Shown here one piece after another: positions 10,223 to 23,373 of a stretch of 64,000 bases of DNA; within the stretch, counting starts at the first letter, position 1, and each line of letters opens with the position of its first letter. A program made the position numbers and the translations under genes. The DNA is taken from positions 1,178,001-1,242,000 of the forward strand of contig NC_067305.1 in NCBI RefSeq assembly GCF_020740795.1. Reading direction: 5' to 3'. The notes beneath the pieces are model-generated. The model was given only the letters and a program-made list of their open reading frames with translations. It made no database searches and had not been told where the DNA came from. Source of the DNA: Apus apus (lineage: Eukaryota; Chordata; Aves; Apodiformes; Apodidae).

Positions 10223-12055
10223 TTAGTGCTGGGGAGCTGGTTTTAGAGTTCTGGCTGCATTTGGAATAGGCTTGACTGTTCCATGCCACAAATGCCATTG
10301 TTTAGCTTTTTTTTTTTTCCCCTTACAACTTGTTCAAAAGTCTGGGAAAGAGAAGAATCTATAGCTGGAAATACTCTTACAGTATTCCAGGCTGAGGTGC
10401 AGGTGCTGCTTTCTGAACCAGCAGAAAAGTTCTGCCCTTTAGGGTCAGGGGTGGTTTTTTGTGATCTCAGGGAGCCAAACCAGCTCATGGTATGGTCAGC
10501 AAGGGTTGGGCTGGCCAAGGGGGGTGCAGAGAGACGTGGGCTTCTGCTTCTGTTGCCAATTGAGATTTTTAACTTTTGGATTTGCAAGCATTGCCTAGTA
10601 ATGGGTTTTAGATAAATCACTGGGAGATGAAAACTTTGGCTTTGGGGAGGCAAAACATCTGAGTTTGATTTCTCATCTTGCTACTCATGGCTTAGAGGAC
10701 TGAGTACTTGTTTACTCCATCCTTTTCCCCTTGGTAAATTATGGGTTTTTTCCTCACAGCTTGTAAGTATTCAGCACCTGAATAATGACATGTTTTTACC
10801 TCAAAACCTGAGCCTTTAAACACAGGCCCAAAGAGAAGGTAGCAACTCTGGTTTGGGGTAGGCTCTTGCTAACTAAATTTGTCTGTGGGAAGTGGGTGGG
10901 TTTTCAGTTTCCCGTGAAGCAACCAAGAAAGGCTTTGCCATGAGAACTAGGAGTGTGTGGACTGTAACTTTTAGTTGAAGTTAGAAAAGCTCTTGAGCAG
11001 CTGTATGTGTGACATACTTTTTTTTGTATATTGTTACTATGTAGTTTATGCTTGGAGAAGAAAAGTGGGTTTTCATTGAAGTTTTTTTTAATTCCTTGGA
11101 AGGAATTTATCTTCTGACTGACTTTATTTTCTCCTTGTACCTTGTGTCCTGTCTTTGAATTGGCTGGATTTTATCACAGTTCACATTATTATCAGAACAA
11201 TACTTCTAGGCAAAGTTACAGTGCTGAACAAGTGCATTTTGTTCTTTTGTTTTTATTGACCCAACCTTAATGTATTCAATTACTTAAATGTTTGTGTTTT
11301 TTTCCAGTATGGATCTGTTTTTAATAAGCCAGCATGCAGAATGCCAGGGTTGGCAGTGAAATGAAGGCAGTTGTTTTGCAAAATTGTTTCTCTGTTATTG
11401 GAGGGGCAGCTTGTACCTATTTGGATTTTTTAGCAAGTGTTGAAGTTGGGGTAACACACACAGGCTGCGTTGGCTCTGTCTGTTCAAGATGTGAGCAGAG
11501 CAAGAGCTGGACAATCTCTGACCCTTTTTTGTTCCAGAAATTCTTCTTAAAAATCCAGAAATTCTTCTTAAAACTGGAAAGTAATTGAGTAGGTAAGTGT
11601 TAAACCTGAGAGGTGCTGATGAAAGTGGGAGACTCTAAGAATACTAAAGGCATGAGAACTTCTAAATGTAAAAAACTTAATATATTTCCAAATTTAGACA
11701 GGGCCCAAGGGGGTAGAGGATGTCTTGGTAATTCAAATATGATTAATGTTATGGGGATGCTTTAATTTGAAGCATCTAAAGCCTGAAAGGTTGTTTGAGG
11801 CTTAAAAGTATTAGTGCCTGCATGGTTTATTCTGTTGCTCACACTTCTGATTAGAAGTTGTAGTTGAAATTTGTACAGATGGGAACTCACATGAAAAGCT
11901 CTGAAAATGAATGTGTTTCACATCCAGAGTTAAAAATGTCACATTGCCATGTAACTGGATCTTGAGCTGTCATGAGTCCTGTGCTGCCATTTTGGGAGGA
12001 TGCTTCAAATGTGTGGTGTTCCCAGCTGATCCTGCTCCTCCTGCAAACTGTTCCT

Positions 12056-12129
12056 CTGGGTTCAGTGCAGACCAGCTCTGCTTCAGGTTGGCCATGCACG
12101 GTGCATCTTGCTCCTTGTCCATATCTGCT
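12056..12129 (+). repeat. Copy 2 of the 74-bp direct repeat pair
   Basis: Partner of 10149-10222, same orientation, about 1.9 kb downstream in the same intron. The differences are two clusters of transitions plus one transversion, consistent with age rather than a recent copy. Confidence 0.7.
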
Positions 12130-12756
12130 GTAGTTCTGCAAGCTGATCCCTATCCATGCTGTTAAAAAAGGAAAGGAAAGGGGCATTTTGTTGAAATGTG
12201 TGGTTTGACAGGTCCTGCTAGCATCTGAGGTAGGTTTGGAAGATCGTGGGTAGATAAGGACAATGCAAATAAATCACAGTCAAGGGAGAGTGTCTGACAC
12301 TGTTTTATATTTTAACCTGCTTCATTAATAACATCACAGACTTTTCCAACTTTCCACTCACAATCATTCCATCTCTGGCTCTTCACTTGGTGGAAGCTGG
12401 TTACTGTGAAATTTGGTAGCTTTCTCCAGTTTTGCCTCTAAAAGAACATATGGGAGAAATGTATTAAATTAAAGAAGAGTGCTTGGGGGAGGAGGTGGCA
12501 GAGGTAGGCAGGTGTACTCAGGAACAGCTTGGCACTATTTCAGGGATGCTCCTGTGAAAGTGTTGTCGTGCTTAATGGCAAAGAAAAGGCCTCTGCATTT
12601 CAGCACTTGTAACAAGTCCAAGTTTCAATACTCACAAACCACTTAGATGAAAGGGAAGCAGCTCTGCTGGCTACTACAGGAGTGAGGTCTGGAGTCTGAG
12701 TGCTTTGTCTTGCTCTCCAGCTGATTTCATAGATTATTGTAATACTTAATCACACC

Positions 12757-13015
12757 TTATAGAATCCCATGCTGGTTTGGGTTGAAAGGGACCTTAAATA
12801 TCATCCAGTCCCACCCCCCTGCATGGCCAGGGACACCTCCCACCAGCCCAGGTTGCTCCAAGCCCCATCCAACCTGGCTTTGAACACTGCCAGGGATGGG
12901 GCAGCCACAGCTTCCCTGGGCAACCTGGGCCAGGGTCTCACAACCCTCCCAGTGAAGAATTTCCTCCTAATGTCTCACCTGAATCTTCCCTTTTCCAGTT
13001 CCCCTCTTGCCATGA
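12757..13015 (-). mobile_element. CR1 LINE 3' fragment in FZR1 intron 1
   Basis: Reverse-oriented CR1: tail at AGAATCCCATGCTGG, then GGACCTTAAATATCATCCAG, CCCATCCAACCTGGC and GCAACCTGGGCCAGGGTCTC. It stops early, at about 13015, so only the last 260 bp of the element are present. Confidence 0.88.
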
Positions 13016-13823
13016 CCACAGTGTGTGCTGCTGTACCCCTCTTGGTGTGGTACCTTGCCTTCAGTTTTTAATGGTAAACCCTGTGTGGATTTGTTGTTCT
13101 TGGAGGCAAACCTTTCCCTGTACACCTCCTGGCTGGCTCAGGAGGCTGTGAGCAGTGCATGGCAGTGCATGGCCTGACAGCTTTCTCCCAGCACAGCCCC
13201 TTTTGAGCCGTTGCCTCCTGGACTTTGCCACATTTGTTTCTCAAGGCAACACCGTCTGTGTAGCTGGGACTCAGGCCAGTTGCCATAAATATTTAGACAA
13301 TAAGAGCAAATGAAAATCCCTTTACATCCTGCACAGATTCCAGGTGCCTGGGTGTTACAGGGATTTTTTGGAGATCACGTGTTGGATTCCTTCTTTCCCT
13401 CTGGAGATGTTTATCTTGGGTTGAGAGACCAACTTGGTGCGTTTCTTCTGGCGTCGGCGTTTTTGTCTCAACTTGAGCTGTGGACAAAGCACGAGGGAGT
13501 GTGAGCTGGGTCCTCTCAGGCACAAAATGCTGGTTACCTGAGCACACAAATCAGCAGCTGAGAGCAATAATACAGAAAACCACTTTCCTTAGCAGCCCTC
13601 TGCTGTGCCACACAGGTTTGATACCAATGCTCTGGGTGGGAAAAGTGGTCTCAAGTTTAAAGAACAGGCTTAGGAGATTCTGAAGAGGCTGCTGTGGCAG
13701 GAAGGGGTGTAATATTTTGGGGGTTTTCTTCCCCTATCTGTTGCAGCAGACTAATTACTGATTGGACTTCATGACCATAAATTCCTGAGCCTGCTGGCCT
13801 TCCCAGCCTCTGTGTTTTCCACC

Positions 13824-16800
13824 ATGGACCAGGATTATGAGAGACGCCTCCTACGCCAAATCAACATCCAGAATGAGAACACAATGCCTTGCGTGAGTAC
13901 CAAGGGGCTGTGCTTAATGCTCTTGCTCTTACTATTAAGTTGGTGTCTTTCTTGCCTGTGTCTGTTCTCACTTGAGCTTTTGGAAGATGTGGGACCTCTT
14001 TGAAGCAAACCTTAAGTCTCTTGTTGGGCTGTGAGCAGGTGTGAGTTCCTGAGCTGTTCTAGGAATAACCAAATGACTTGACTTCAACAAAGCTTTAGAT
14101 TAAACTCAGTTCAGGTTGCAAAAAGGAGTTAAGGTATTTTTATGTAGCTCAGTAATGCCTTTTTACTAAATAATCTCAGTAAGAACACGTGGAATGTAAA
14201 AAGTTGGGAGCTAACAAACAAACCAGCTGTGGGTCTTGACTAGAGCTAGAGCAGGTCCACCAGAGGCCACCAAGATGGTCAGGGGGCTGGAGCAGGATGC
14301 TGAGACCTTTGTTGCTCAGCCTGTAGAAGATGAGACTCGGGAGGGGTGAAATTCTTGCTTTCAACTATCTGGTGGGTAGTTATGGAGAAAATGGTGTCTG
14401 ACTCCCTTCAGAGGCCCATAGTGAAGGATCAAGAGCAATGGATGGAAGCTGCAGCTGGGGGAATTCCAGTTAGATACTAGGAAAAAATGTTCACAGTGAG
14501 AGCATCTGCAGATTGTGACAGGGAGCTCAGGGGGTCATTGTCCTTGGAGATGCCGCAAATCAACTGGATGAGGCTGTGACCTTGAATGTAACTTTGAAAT
14601 TAGCCCAGTTCTGAGCTGGGCTTTCCAACAGAAGCTATTTTATGAAAAAGAATGTGGCTGCAGTTGAGGAGTCTGCTGCTCACTCTGCAGTCTGCTGCAC
14701 TCCAGCTTTCCATGTGTCTGCCTTGACAATGTCAGTGTTAGAAGGAGCAGTGAGGAGAGGCTGTTTTCCTTCTTTTAATTCCTTCTTTTGACAGAAGTTC
14801 TCATGACAGTTGGGCTCTGACATGCTTACTAGTTCTGTTAAGGGAGTAAACTAATGCTTGGCTCTTCTACTTAGGCATGTTCAGCTTTGACAGGACCTCA
14901 CTGATGTTTTTTAGCCCCCTGCTGTGATCAACACTTGTTCTTGTCTGTGTCTTTTAATCTTCAATTCAGGTAGCAGAGATGAGAAGAACCCTGACGCCTT
15001 CCAATTCTCCAATGTCTTCTCCTAGTAAGCATGGTGACAGATTCATTCCTTCAAGAGCTGGGGCCAACTGGAGCATCAACTTCCACAGAATAAATGTGAG
15101 TTTTGCTGCTCTCTCCTACATCCCAGCTTTGGAACTGAGGAAATGGGGTGTTTTGTTTTGGCTGACATGGCTCTGCTTGCTTCTGCACCATGATCTTTTG
15201 CTGCCCCAAAAGAGCATGTCTTCAGCAGGTTGCTCTGTGGTCTAGGAGACTTCTTTGTTATTTTACCATGTACCATGAGGTCTCTGTCTGGTGACAGCAT
15301 GTTTTTTCTCTTTCAGGAAAATGAAAAATCACCCAGTCAAAATAGAAAAGCAAAGGATGCTACATCAGACAATGGCAAAGGTGAGACCACCTTCCTACCA
15401 CTGGGTCACACCTGTAGCTTTTATTTCAAGATATTGGCAAATTGAGAAATCAAGGGAACACTCTCATGCTTATGCAAAAACTCACACTGGTGCTTTAGGA
15501 AACCCACACACCAGGAGAGTGAACCTCCCTGGTGTCACCTCTCTAGGTTTCTGATGTCTGGGAAATGAGAGCCTACTTGTGTCCCTTGATTTATTGTGCC
15601 TTGGAAGCACTTTCCTGTTGGAGTGGAGGGAGGAGAAGCTTGCTGCTAATTGTGACTTCAGGCTTATTAAGAGGCCCCATGAATGTGTGATCCCACCAGG
15701 CCCTGCAGAGCTGTTTGCCACTTCAGAGTTCCCTGCTTAAGTGCTGGTTTGGGTTCACAGATGGCCTTGCTTACTCTGCGTTGCTGAAGAACGAGCTCTT
15801 AGGAGCAGGGATTGAGAAAGTGCAAGACCCACAGACAGAAGACAGGAGGCTGCAGCCATCCACCCCAGAGAAGAAGTCTCTCTTCACTGTAAGTTGGTTC
15901 CTTTGCACTAAAACCACTGGGTGTTGCGCATCACAAGAACAAAGCACTCAGCTCTGCCAGGCTGCTAGTGCAAGTGAGTTAGTGTTGTGGCTCAACCAAG
16001 TTTTGCTGACACAATTTGGTGGCCTGTAAAGAGAACACAAGTATCTGCAGCAAGCAACGTGCTGCTGGTTCCTCTGCTGGCAAGGAAGGCGAGTTGGAAC
16101 CAGGCTGTTTTGGACAGTGTGGTGAGTGACCCAGTCAAGCTTTTCGACTTCAGTGGAGATGAGGTTTGTTGTTGTTGGTTTTTTTGTATGGTTCCAGAGC
16201 ATCTGGGAAAGGGAGGAACAGAAAAGTCTAGAAAATCTGGCAGTTGGTGTTGGGGTTAGCTCAATATTGGGTGATGCTGTAGGCACTGGGTCCTCACTGG
16301 GGTGTTTCCTTCTCCCAGTATTCACTCAGCACAAAGCGCTCGAGTCCAGATGATGGCAACGAGGTCTCGCCCTATTCCCTGTCTCCTGTCAGCAACAAAA
16401 GGTAATGCTGATTTTCACAGGCTGTGGGAAGGGCAGGGTTGGGACAGTGAGGTTCTCTACAGCTTCTTTCTACAGCACCCAAAATTGCACATGACTTGGT
16501 TTTGGAAATCTGGGGAGATCATGAGTATCATAGAATGGTTTGGGTTGGAAGGGACCTTCAAGATCATCCAGTCCCACCCCTGCATGGGCAGGGACACCTC
16601 CCACCAGCCCAGGCTGCTCCAAGCCCCATCCAACCTGCCCTTCAACACTGCCAGGGATGGGGCAGCCACAGCTTCTCTGGGCAGCCTGGGCCAGGGTCTC
16701 ACCATCCTCACAGCAAAGAATTTTCTCCCTCATCTCATCTCAGTCTCCCCCCTTTCAGCTTGAAGCTCTTCCCCCTCATCCCATCCCTCCCTGCCCTTGT

Positions 16801-19800
16801 CCCAAGTCCCTCCCCAGCTTTCCTGGAGCCCCTTCAGGCACTGGAAAGTGCTCTAAGGTCTCCCTGGAGCCTTCTCTTCTCCAGGCTGAACACCCCAACT
16901 CTCTCAGCCTGGCTCCAGAGCAGAGCTGCTCCAGCCTTCCCATCATCTTCATGGCCCTAATAAGGAACATTCAAGTTCTAAGACTTCCTGCAGGTGCCCA
17001 ACCTGCCTGATACTTAGTATGTCTTGGCCAACTTCCAGTACTCAGTTTCCCTGTTTGCTCCCTGACTCCTTTAAAGAAGCAGAACCTAATTCTTCCAGTC
17101 TTACCTGCTGGAAAGAATTTTGTGGCCTCATTGTGCATTTCTGTAGCAGTGCAGGTGTGCCTTAAGGAGCAGCTGCCTCAGGGCCTGCCACGTGCTGTAA
17201 TGTGTAAGATCCTGTAGCTGGTTTTGTACCTTTTTTACAAACAGTCAGAAGCTGCTAAGATCACCTCGAAAACCAACTCGGAAAATCTCAAAGATTCCTT
17301 TCAAAGTGCTGGATGCTCCAGAATTGCAAGATGATTTCTACCTGAACCTGGTGGACTGGTCATCTCTTAATGTCCTCAGTGTTGGCCTTGGGACTTGTGT
17401 TTACCTCTGGAGTGCCTGTACTAGCCAGGTAAATGGCCCAGTGTCTGGAGAGGGAGGTACCTGTTGCTGGAGGTCCTTTCCAGCTGTAGCATCTTTCGGT
17501 GCTGTGTGAGGGATTCAGCACTTGCAGTGCTCTATCCCAAACTGGGTACCAGTTTGGAAGGCAGCTGGTAGTGTCATGTGATATTGGCAAGTGTTTCTTA
17601 CTCCATTCTGTCCTCCTTCCAAGGTAACCCGGCTGTGTGACCTCTCTGTGGAAGGAGATTCTGTAACATCTGTGGGCTGGTCAGAAAGGGTCAGTATCAC
17701 ATGGACAACAAGGACAGTTGAAATCTGTGTAACTTGGACACTATTGTAGCCTGGTTTTAACTTCTTGGGTTATTTTCTTGTATTTTCCTAAACTCCCTGT
17801 ATGCACCACAGTTCAAACGTGTGTTCCTGTCTGCACTATTTCTCAGCTAAAGCAGAGGGGGTGAAGAGCAGCCTCATGTATCTTGAGATTTCTTGAGGTG
17901 TTTGCTAAGAGGTGTGGGAGGGAGAAAGAGCCAATTCCCTCCTCCAGGTCTTGACAGTAAAATGTTAGAATAAATACATTCCAACCAGGCTGCTTGGCCC
18001 ACTCAGCAGGCAAAAGGTGTAAGATGGAAGAACTCTGGGTGCTTTCCATCTTGTGGGATTTATCTCAAGCCTTTTCCTCAGCTTCTAGCTTTCGTTTTAT
18101 GTCTGTCTTCACTTACTGGCTTTGCTGATCGTGGTTTTCTCCTTCTCTAGGGGAACTTGGTAGCTGTTGGCACTCACAAGGGCTTTGTACAGATCTGGGA
18201 TGCAGCTGCAGGAAAAAAACTCTCCATGCTGGAGGGGCACACAGCCAGAGTTGGTAAGGAGCTGGGAGGCAGAGGTTTCACGTTTTGTTTCTTCATGATT
18301 GAACTTTTCCCTGGTAAACAAGGGATCTGCTTTCCCTGGTAAACAAGGGATCTGCTTGAAATAGCAGAACTCTAAAAGCACCAGAATTGATATTTATTCC
18401 TTGCTATGTCTTGGGCAGTCTTCAAAATATTATCATCTAGTAATTGTGGTGTTCTGATCTTGGGTGTGGTGGTGGCTGAGTATTGCAGCAGGTGTTTCCT
18501 CTATGTCTGAGGCATTTTAGGTTTGGTTACAACATTTTTTTACTGCCACTGGTTCTGCTTTCAGCCCTGCAGACAGGCTGCTCTGCACTGAGATTTCCAG
18601 TTCCCTTCTTTTGCAGGGACTGGTTTTCTTGCTCAGAGGCATTTTGAATCTCTGGAGTGAGACTTGGGAAGTCAAGGCACCTTCCAAGTTCAATTTCTCT
18701 GCCTTACTGCACTGTGAAATGGGATTATTGATACTTTTGAGTATGTTTTTTGCAGATTAATCTCCCTTTGCATGCTATTCTAGGACTTCAGTGGGCATAA
18801 GGGAGGTCCCTGAGCACTGGGGTTTAATTTTCTCTCCTTTTAAACCTCGTGGTGGCTGTGTCCTGCCTACCTGCTCCTGCAGGACTTCCCCAACGTTCTG
18901 TGCTTGTGTTGCAGGTGCCCTGGCATGGAATGCTGACCAGTTGTCCTCTGGGAGCAGGGACAGGATGATCCTTCAGAGGGACATCCGCACCCCCCCGCTG
19001 CAGTCGGAGCGGCGGCTCCAGGGCCACAGGCAGGAGGTCTGTGGGCTCAAATGGTCAACAGACCACCAGCTCCTGGCCTCTGGTGGGAATGATAATAAGG
19101 TATCGTACTTCCAAGGAGTCACGCAAGGTTCAGTGTCTCTAGATCTTCACCAAGAAAGGTCAGGCCACCTTTCTTTAAGGATATTCAGCCTCTCTGAAAA
19201 AGGCTTTTGTTTCAGTTGTTGGGCTGTGTCCAAACATAAGTCATACTAAGTTTCCACTCGGTCTCCTCTGCCTAATAAAATTAAAAAGGCAAATTTAATT
19301 TTGCTTCTGTATTTGGCTAATTAGAGCTTGACTCCAGGGTTTGAGTTCAACAAAGCTCCTGCTAAGCTGTGCTTCCTGATTTTGTTTAGGTTGCATATAG
19401 TCAAGTTTGTTGCAATAATGTTTATGCATGCAGAAGGAACCCGAGTTTGGAGCTGTGTAAGTTATGGGCTGGGAGTTCATGAAGCACCATATGGAAGAAG
19501 CATCTGTTGTGGAGAAGCAGTGTTCAGAGCCCTTTGGAGTGGGTTGCTAGGTAGTGAATTTGCCCAGTGTCTGTGTGACAGCCTGGTTGTACTGAGTTCC
19601 TCCTGCTCAGAATAACTGCAGATGAACTTCAGCATATTTCTAAATGTATTCTGGAATAACAGAGTCGTGGAGAGCAAAGAAGGGTTTGAGTTCATGTTCT
19701 GTGACACTGTCTTAGGCTTAGTAAGCTTAACTGAAGGACTGTTAGCCTCCTCCTGGCCCCGTGGGAGAACAGCTCCTCAGCTGAGTGTGGTGGCAGGGTG

Positions 19801-22557
19801 GGATGAGCTCCAGGGCTGTAAATGCCAAGTGAAGCTGCATGTGCTTGGGCAGAGCTGTGGGAAATCATCTTGTTGCCCAAGTGCCCACATCAGTCCCAGC
19901 GCAACGTTGTGGCTGTTGTGGACACAATTGCAGCACAAGTTTGATCACGTCTCTCCTCTCTGCCAGCTCCTTGTCTGGAATCACTCCAGCCTGAGTCCTG
20001 TCCAGCAGTACACGGAGCATCTTGCAGCAGTAAAAGCCATTGCCTGGTCTCCACACCAGCACGGGCTCCTGGCCTCCGGGGGGGGCACGGCCGACCGCTG
20101 CATCCGCTTCTGGAACACACTGACGGGGCAGCCCCTGCAGTGCATCGACACGGGCTCCCAGGTCTGCAACCTGGCCTGGTCCAAGCATGCCAACGAGCTG
20201 GTGAGTTCCTTCCTGTGCTGTCCTGCTGCTGAGCTCTGTGTTAGGAAGCACGATGCACATTTTCTCCTCTCTCCCCTTCCAGGTGAGCACCCACGGATAC
20301 TCGCAGAACCAAATCCTCGTCTGGAAATACCCCTCGTTAACTCAAGTAGCGAAGCTAACGGGGCACTCCTACCGAGTCCTCTACCTGGTAAGTGAAGCCC
20401 ATGGTTACAGCTACCTGAAGGGAGGTGGCAGGGAGATGGGAGTTGGGCTCTTCTCTCAAGTGAGTAATGACAGGACCAGAGGAAATGGCCTGAAGCTGCA
20501 CCAGGGGAGGTTTAGCCTGGAGATCAGAAAGAGTTTCTTTACCAAAGGAGGGGTTGGGCAGTGGAACAGGCTGCCCAGGGAGGTGGTGGAGCCACCATCC
20601 CTGGAAGTGTTGAAAAGAAATAGAGATGTGGTGCTGAGGGACATGATTGAAGCACTGAATGGGTAGGTGAGGTTATGGTTGGTGTATTTAGGTTATGGTT
20701 GGACTTGATGATCTTCAAGGTCCCTTCCAACCAGGATGATTCTATGAAAACCTCTGCAGCTGCTTGTCTGGCTGCATGTGCACCAGGATGAGACTCTAAG
20801 GCCACAGGCTGGGCAACCTGTGGCACTGAGATGAGTGGAGGTATGAATGCTGCCCTAATGGAGAATGCTCTGTGTCTGGTTTTCTTGCCTGCAAGGGATA
20901 CTTTGATTTGCTGCTATGGAAATCTGAGGCTTTATTAACAAAGAGCTAAGCCTGCCAAAACTCTTCTGAGGAAGCACAAGCATCTCTGCTTGTTCCTGTA
21001 AGACCTGTACACTTTTTCACAGGTGACTTCCAGAAAGGGAAGAATTGGCTGCTTTCAGTCATTAAAATGCAGTTAATCCCCACTGATTTCATACGTCCTT
21101 TGTTACATGGGGTTTCAACATCTCACAGCAGAGATGATAAATATGCTTATACAGTTTTGTGAGGTGGATTCCAGCGAAAGTGACTAACAGAGCTGGCAAA
21201 GGCCAGTCAAATATCACACTTCCTGCCTCAACACCATTTAGAATCCAGGGAGGAACAGCATCAGCTGCTAGTTTCTTGGATTTCTTAACACAAGAATCCT
21301 TTTTATGGTGATTCCCCCCAAGTCTTCCACAGCTGCATGAGTAAAATGCAAGTGCTCGAGTCAGCACCTACTGGGACCGAGGAAGGCACAGGAAAGCAGA
21401 GGTAGTTGTTTGGTTTCTCACTGCCAGCCAAGCAGGAAGGAGAGTTGAATAGCTCTCTTCTGTTCCAATGAAGATTTGTTTTCAACCTCAAAAATGTAAC
21501 AGATGCTGAAGGCTGTTCTCTCTTGGCCTTAGGCAATGTCCCCTGATGGAGAGGCCATAGTCACAGGAGCTGGAGATGAAACCTTGCGCTTCTGGAATGT
21601 CTTCAGCAAAACTCGCTCCACAAAGGTGAGGCTGTTGGGTGGGTGGTTGCAGCTGTGTCCTGCAGGAGGCTCAGCTTCAGGGGTGAATTCGGCTCAGGCT
21701 GGCTCTGTTCTGCTGCCTTGCCTCTGATCTCTTCACATATCCTGCACGTGGAAGGCTGGATGCAGTTAAACTTTGCTGAGATGAAAAGGGATCTGTAGTC
21801 ATCAGATGAAATAAGACATTGCCTCTGTGTGCCTGAGGCAGTGTGAGAGAACGTCCTTCTCCTGCCTGTTACTGGGCTGCTGAGCACAGCAGCACTTCAG
21901 GGAGCTCCCCCTAAGCCCACCATCTTCCCCTCCCTCCTGCTTCAGCTATGAGCTGACCTGCCCTCAGAGGTGGCCATTCCTTGGCTCTTTATGGAACTGC
22001 TCAGAATGGTGGCTTGGGTGGAAATGGGATTGTGGCTGCTGCCACTTGACAGCTCATCACCACCAAAGCAGGCTGTGCCAGGTGCTCTCAGAGCTCTCCT
22101 GGGTGTCTGGCAGGGACAGTGGGGAATGTCAGAGGGATCTCTAGGAATGAGCTCAGGGGGAATGGCAGGGAACTGCAGGAATGAACTGCAGGGAGCCAGC
22201 CTTACTGCTTCTCATGGCTTCTGAAGGCTCTGGGGTGCAACTTCCCACAAAGCTCTGGGAATGGCACGTGTGCCTGCTGTGCTCCTTATTATCAGTTGGA
22301 AAAGAAACACGGGAATATTTATGTGTTGGACTTTGAATTATGAGCTCAGATCCTGCCCTGAGCTGGAGATACCTCAGCAGATTAGCGGGTTTTTTTATTT
22401 AAAAAACAACAAACAACCCCAAACAAAACCAAAACAACAAAGCAGAAGCCCAGGGATTAGCACTGCAGCACAAAGCTGTGGAGCACTTAGCACCTGCTTT
22501 GTCTTTTCTTCTCAGGAGTCTGTATCTGTTCTCAACCTCTTCACCAGGATACGATAA
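13824..22557 (+). CDS. FZR1: FZR1 / Cdh1, activator and substrate adaptor of the APC/C
   Basis: The coding exons are 13824-13892, 14970-15095, 15317-15380, 15761-15888, 16319-16401, 17245-17428, 17624-17689, 18151-18253, 18915-19099, 19967-20200, 20283-20387, 21533-21625 and 22516-22557. They total 1482 nt, or 493 aa. The start ATG lies in CCACCATGG, and the exon opens at 13747 in 5' UTR. The N-terminus [12 protein letters not shown] and the C-box DRFIPSR (residues 46-52) bind APC/C subunits. A seven-blade WD40 propeller from about residue 180 to 470 reads destruction-box and KEN degrons. The protein ends in the conserved Ile-Arg tail (LFTRIR). The known role is to drive APC/C ubiquitylation in late mitosis and G1, blocked by CDK phosphorylation of N-terminal Ser/Thr-Pro sites, several of which are visible ([17 protein letters not shown]). 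It is nearly identical to the mammalian protein; residue 23 is Cys where I recall Arg in human. Confidence 0.98.
14235..14610 (+). mobile_element. Old, diverged CR1-like fragment in FZR1 intron 2
   Basis: Plus-oriented remnant: CCACCAGAGGCCACCAAGAT, a GGGGCTGGAGCAGGATG tract, then GAATTCCAGTTAGATACTAGG and a GAGCATCTGCAGATTGTGAC-like block. The match is clearly weaker than in the other copies, and no clean 3' tail remains. Confidence 0.6.
16526..16962 (-). mobile_element. CR1 LINE 3' fragment in FZR1 intron 6
   Basis: Reverse-oriented copy: tail ATCATAGAATGGTTTGGG, then GGGACCTTCAAGATCATCCAG, TCCCACCAGCCCAGGCTGCT and the reversed GAGCCTTCTCTTCTCCAGGC block near 16870. It is close in sequence to the 3258 and 34965 copies, so probably the same subfamily. 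Confidence 0.92.
18306..18355. repeat. Perfect 25-bp tandem duplication
   Basis: TTTCCCTGGTAAACAAGGGA plus five further bases is present twice back to back with no mismatch, in FZR1 intron 9 about 50 bp after the exon 9 donor. The lack of any difference suggests a recent event. Confidence 0.9.
20402..20750 (+). mobile_element. CR1 LINE 3' fragment next to the FZR1 exon 12 donor
   Basis: Plus-oriented CR1: GGGCTCTTCTCTCAAGTGAG, GGGGAGGTTTAGCCTGGAGA, CAGGCTGCCCAGGGAGGTGG and GGACTTGATGATCTTCAAGG blocks, ending GATTCTATGAAA. A short stretch, GGTTATGGTTGG, is duplicated inside it. The element begins about 15 bp after the exon 12 splice donor at 20387/20388. Confidence 0.9.
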
Positions 22558-23367
22558 ACCCCATCTACTGCCACCCAGGAGACCACAGCCTGCCATACCA
22601 GGATCAAACCACTACCTTGGTGTGCATGGAACCCCAAACGATCAGCCAGATGGGGAGGCAGTACTGGTGGGGCTGGAGGACGGACCCAAGATGCTCATTA
22701 CATCCCTGGCAGGCAGTATTTGGGATGGGCTTGGGGAGGGAACTGCCAAAGGTTTTACAGCTTCGTCCTTCATAAAGAGAAACGGGTACAAGGGACACGT
22801 TAAACCAGTGTCCTCCACCTCTTGTGTTGTGTCCTGGAGCAAGCATGTGTGACATGGACCTTTGAGACTGGACCAAGACCATCCCAGCTGCTGTGTTGTC
22901 CCATTCTGGGAGAGATGAGTGTCCTTGCCTCTAGGGAAGCAGGTGTGACACACTGCTCTGGGTCCCCCTGCCCTGGGATGGACATCGTTGGAGGTAGCAG
23001 CCAGCCAGACCTGGTCAATACAACTGGTGCAAGAGAACTCCAGGCTGGGTGTTGGCCTCTCTGCTTATCTAAGGGCATTGTTGATAGCCTGGCATCCCCT
23101 GTAAGAAGCTGGAGAACTTCTTGTTACCCTTCTTATTTCCCCTCAGATAGGTACTGTGGTACTTGATATGATCATTTCCATAAAGCAGCTTGATTTTTGG
23201 CATGCTCAACAGCTGTCTTCAAACAAGTACATGTTTGGGCTCTAAACCTTGGAGGAGACTTGAAGAGACTCCACCTCAGAGGGAGCACATGCAGAAGTTC
23301 CCAAATTGCTATTGCATGTTCTGGGCTGATCCTTTTAGTTCACAGAGAGGAAAAACACTGGCTAAAA

Positions 23368-23373
23368 AATAAA
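23368..23373 (+). terminator. AATAAA, possible proximal FZR1 poly(A) signal
   Basis: Canonical hexamer about 810 bp after the stop codon, within an A-rich stretch. Use is unproven; a distal ATTAAA lies 2.3 kb further on. Confidence 0.4.

Larger units (their letters stand above)
6204..12756. other. FZR1 intron 1 body, no gene seen
   Basis: This is AT-richer than the flanks and lacks long open frames. It holds short A-rich patches (for example 7293-7332) and one pair of 74-bp related segments listed separately. I found no CR1, RNA gene or exon with good splice sites here. Confidence 0.5.
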
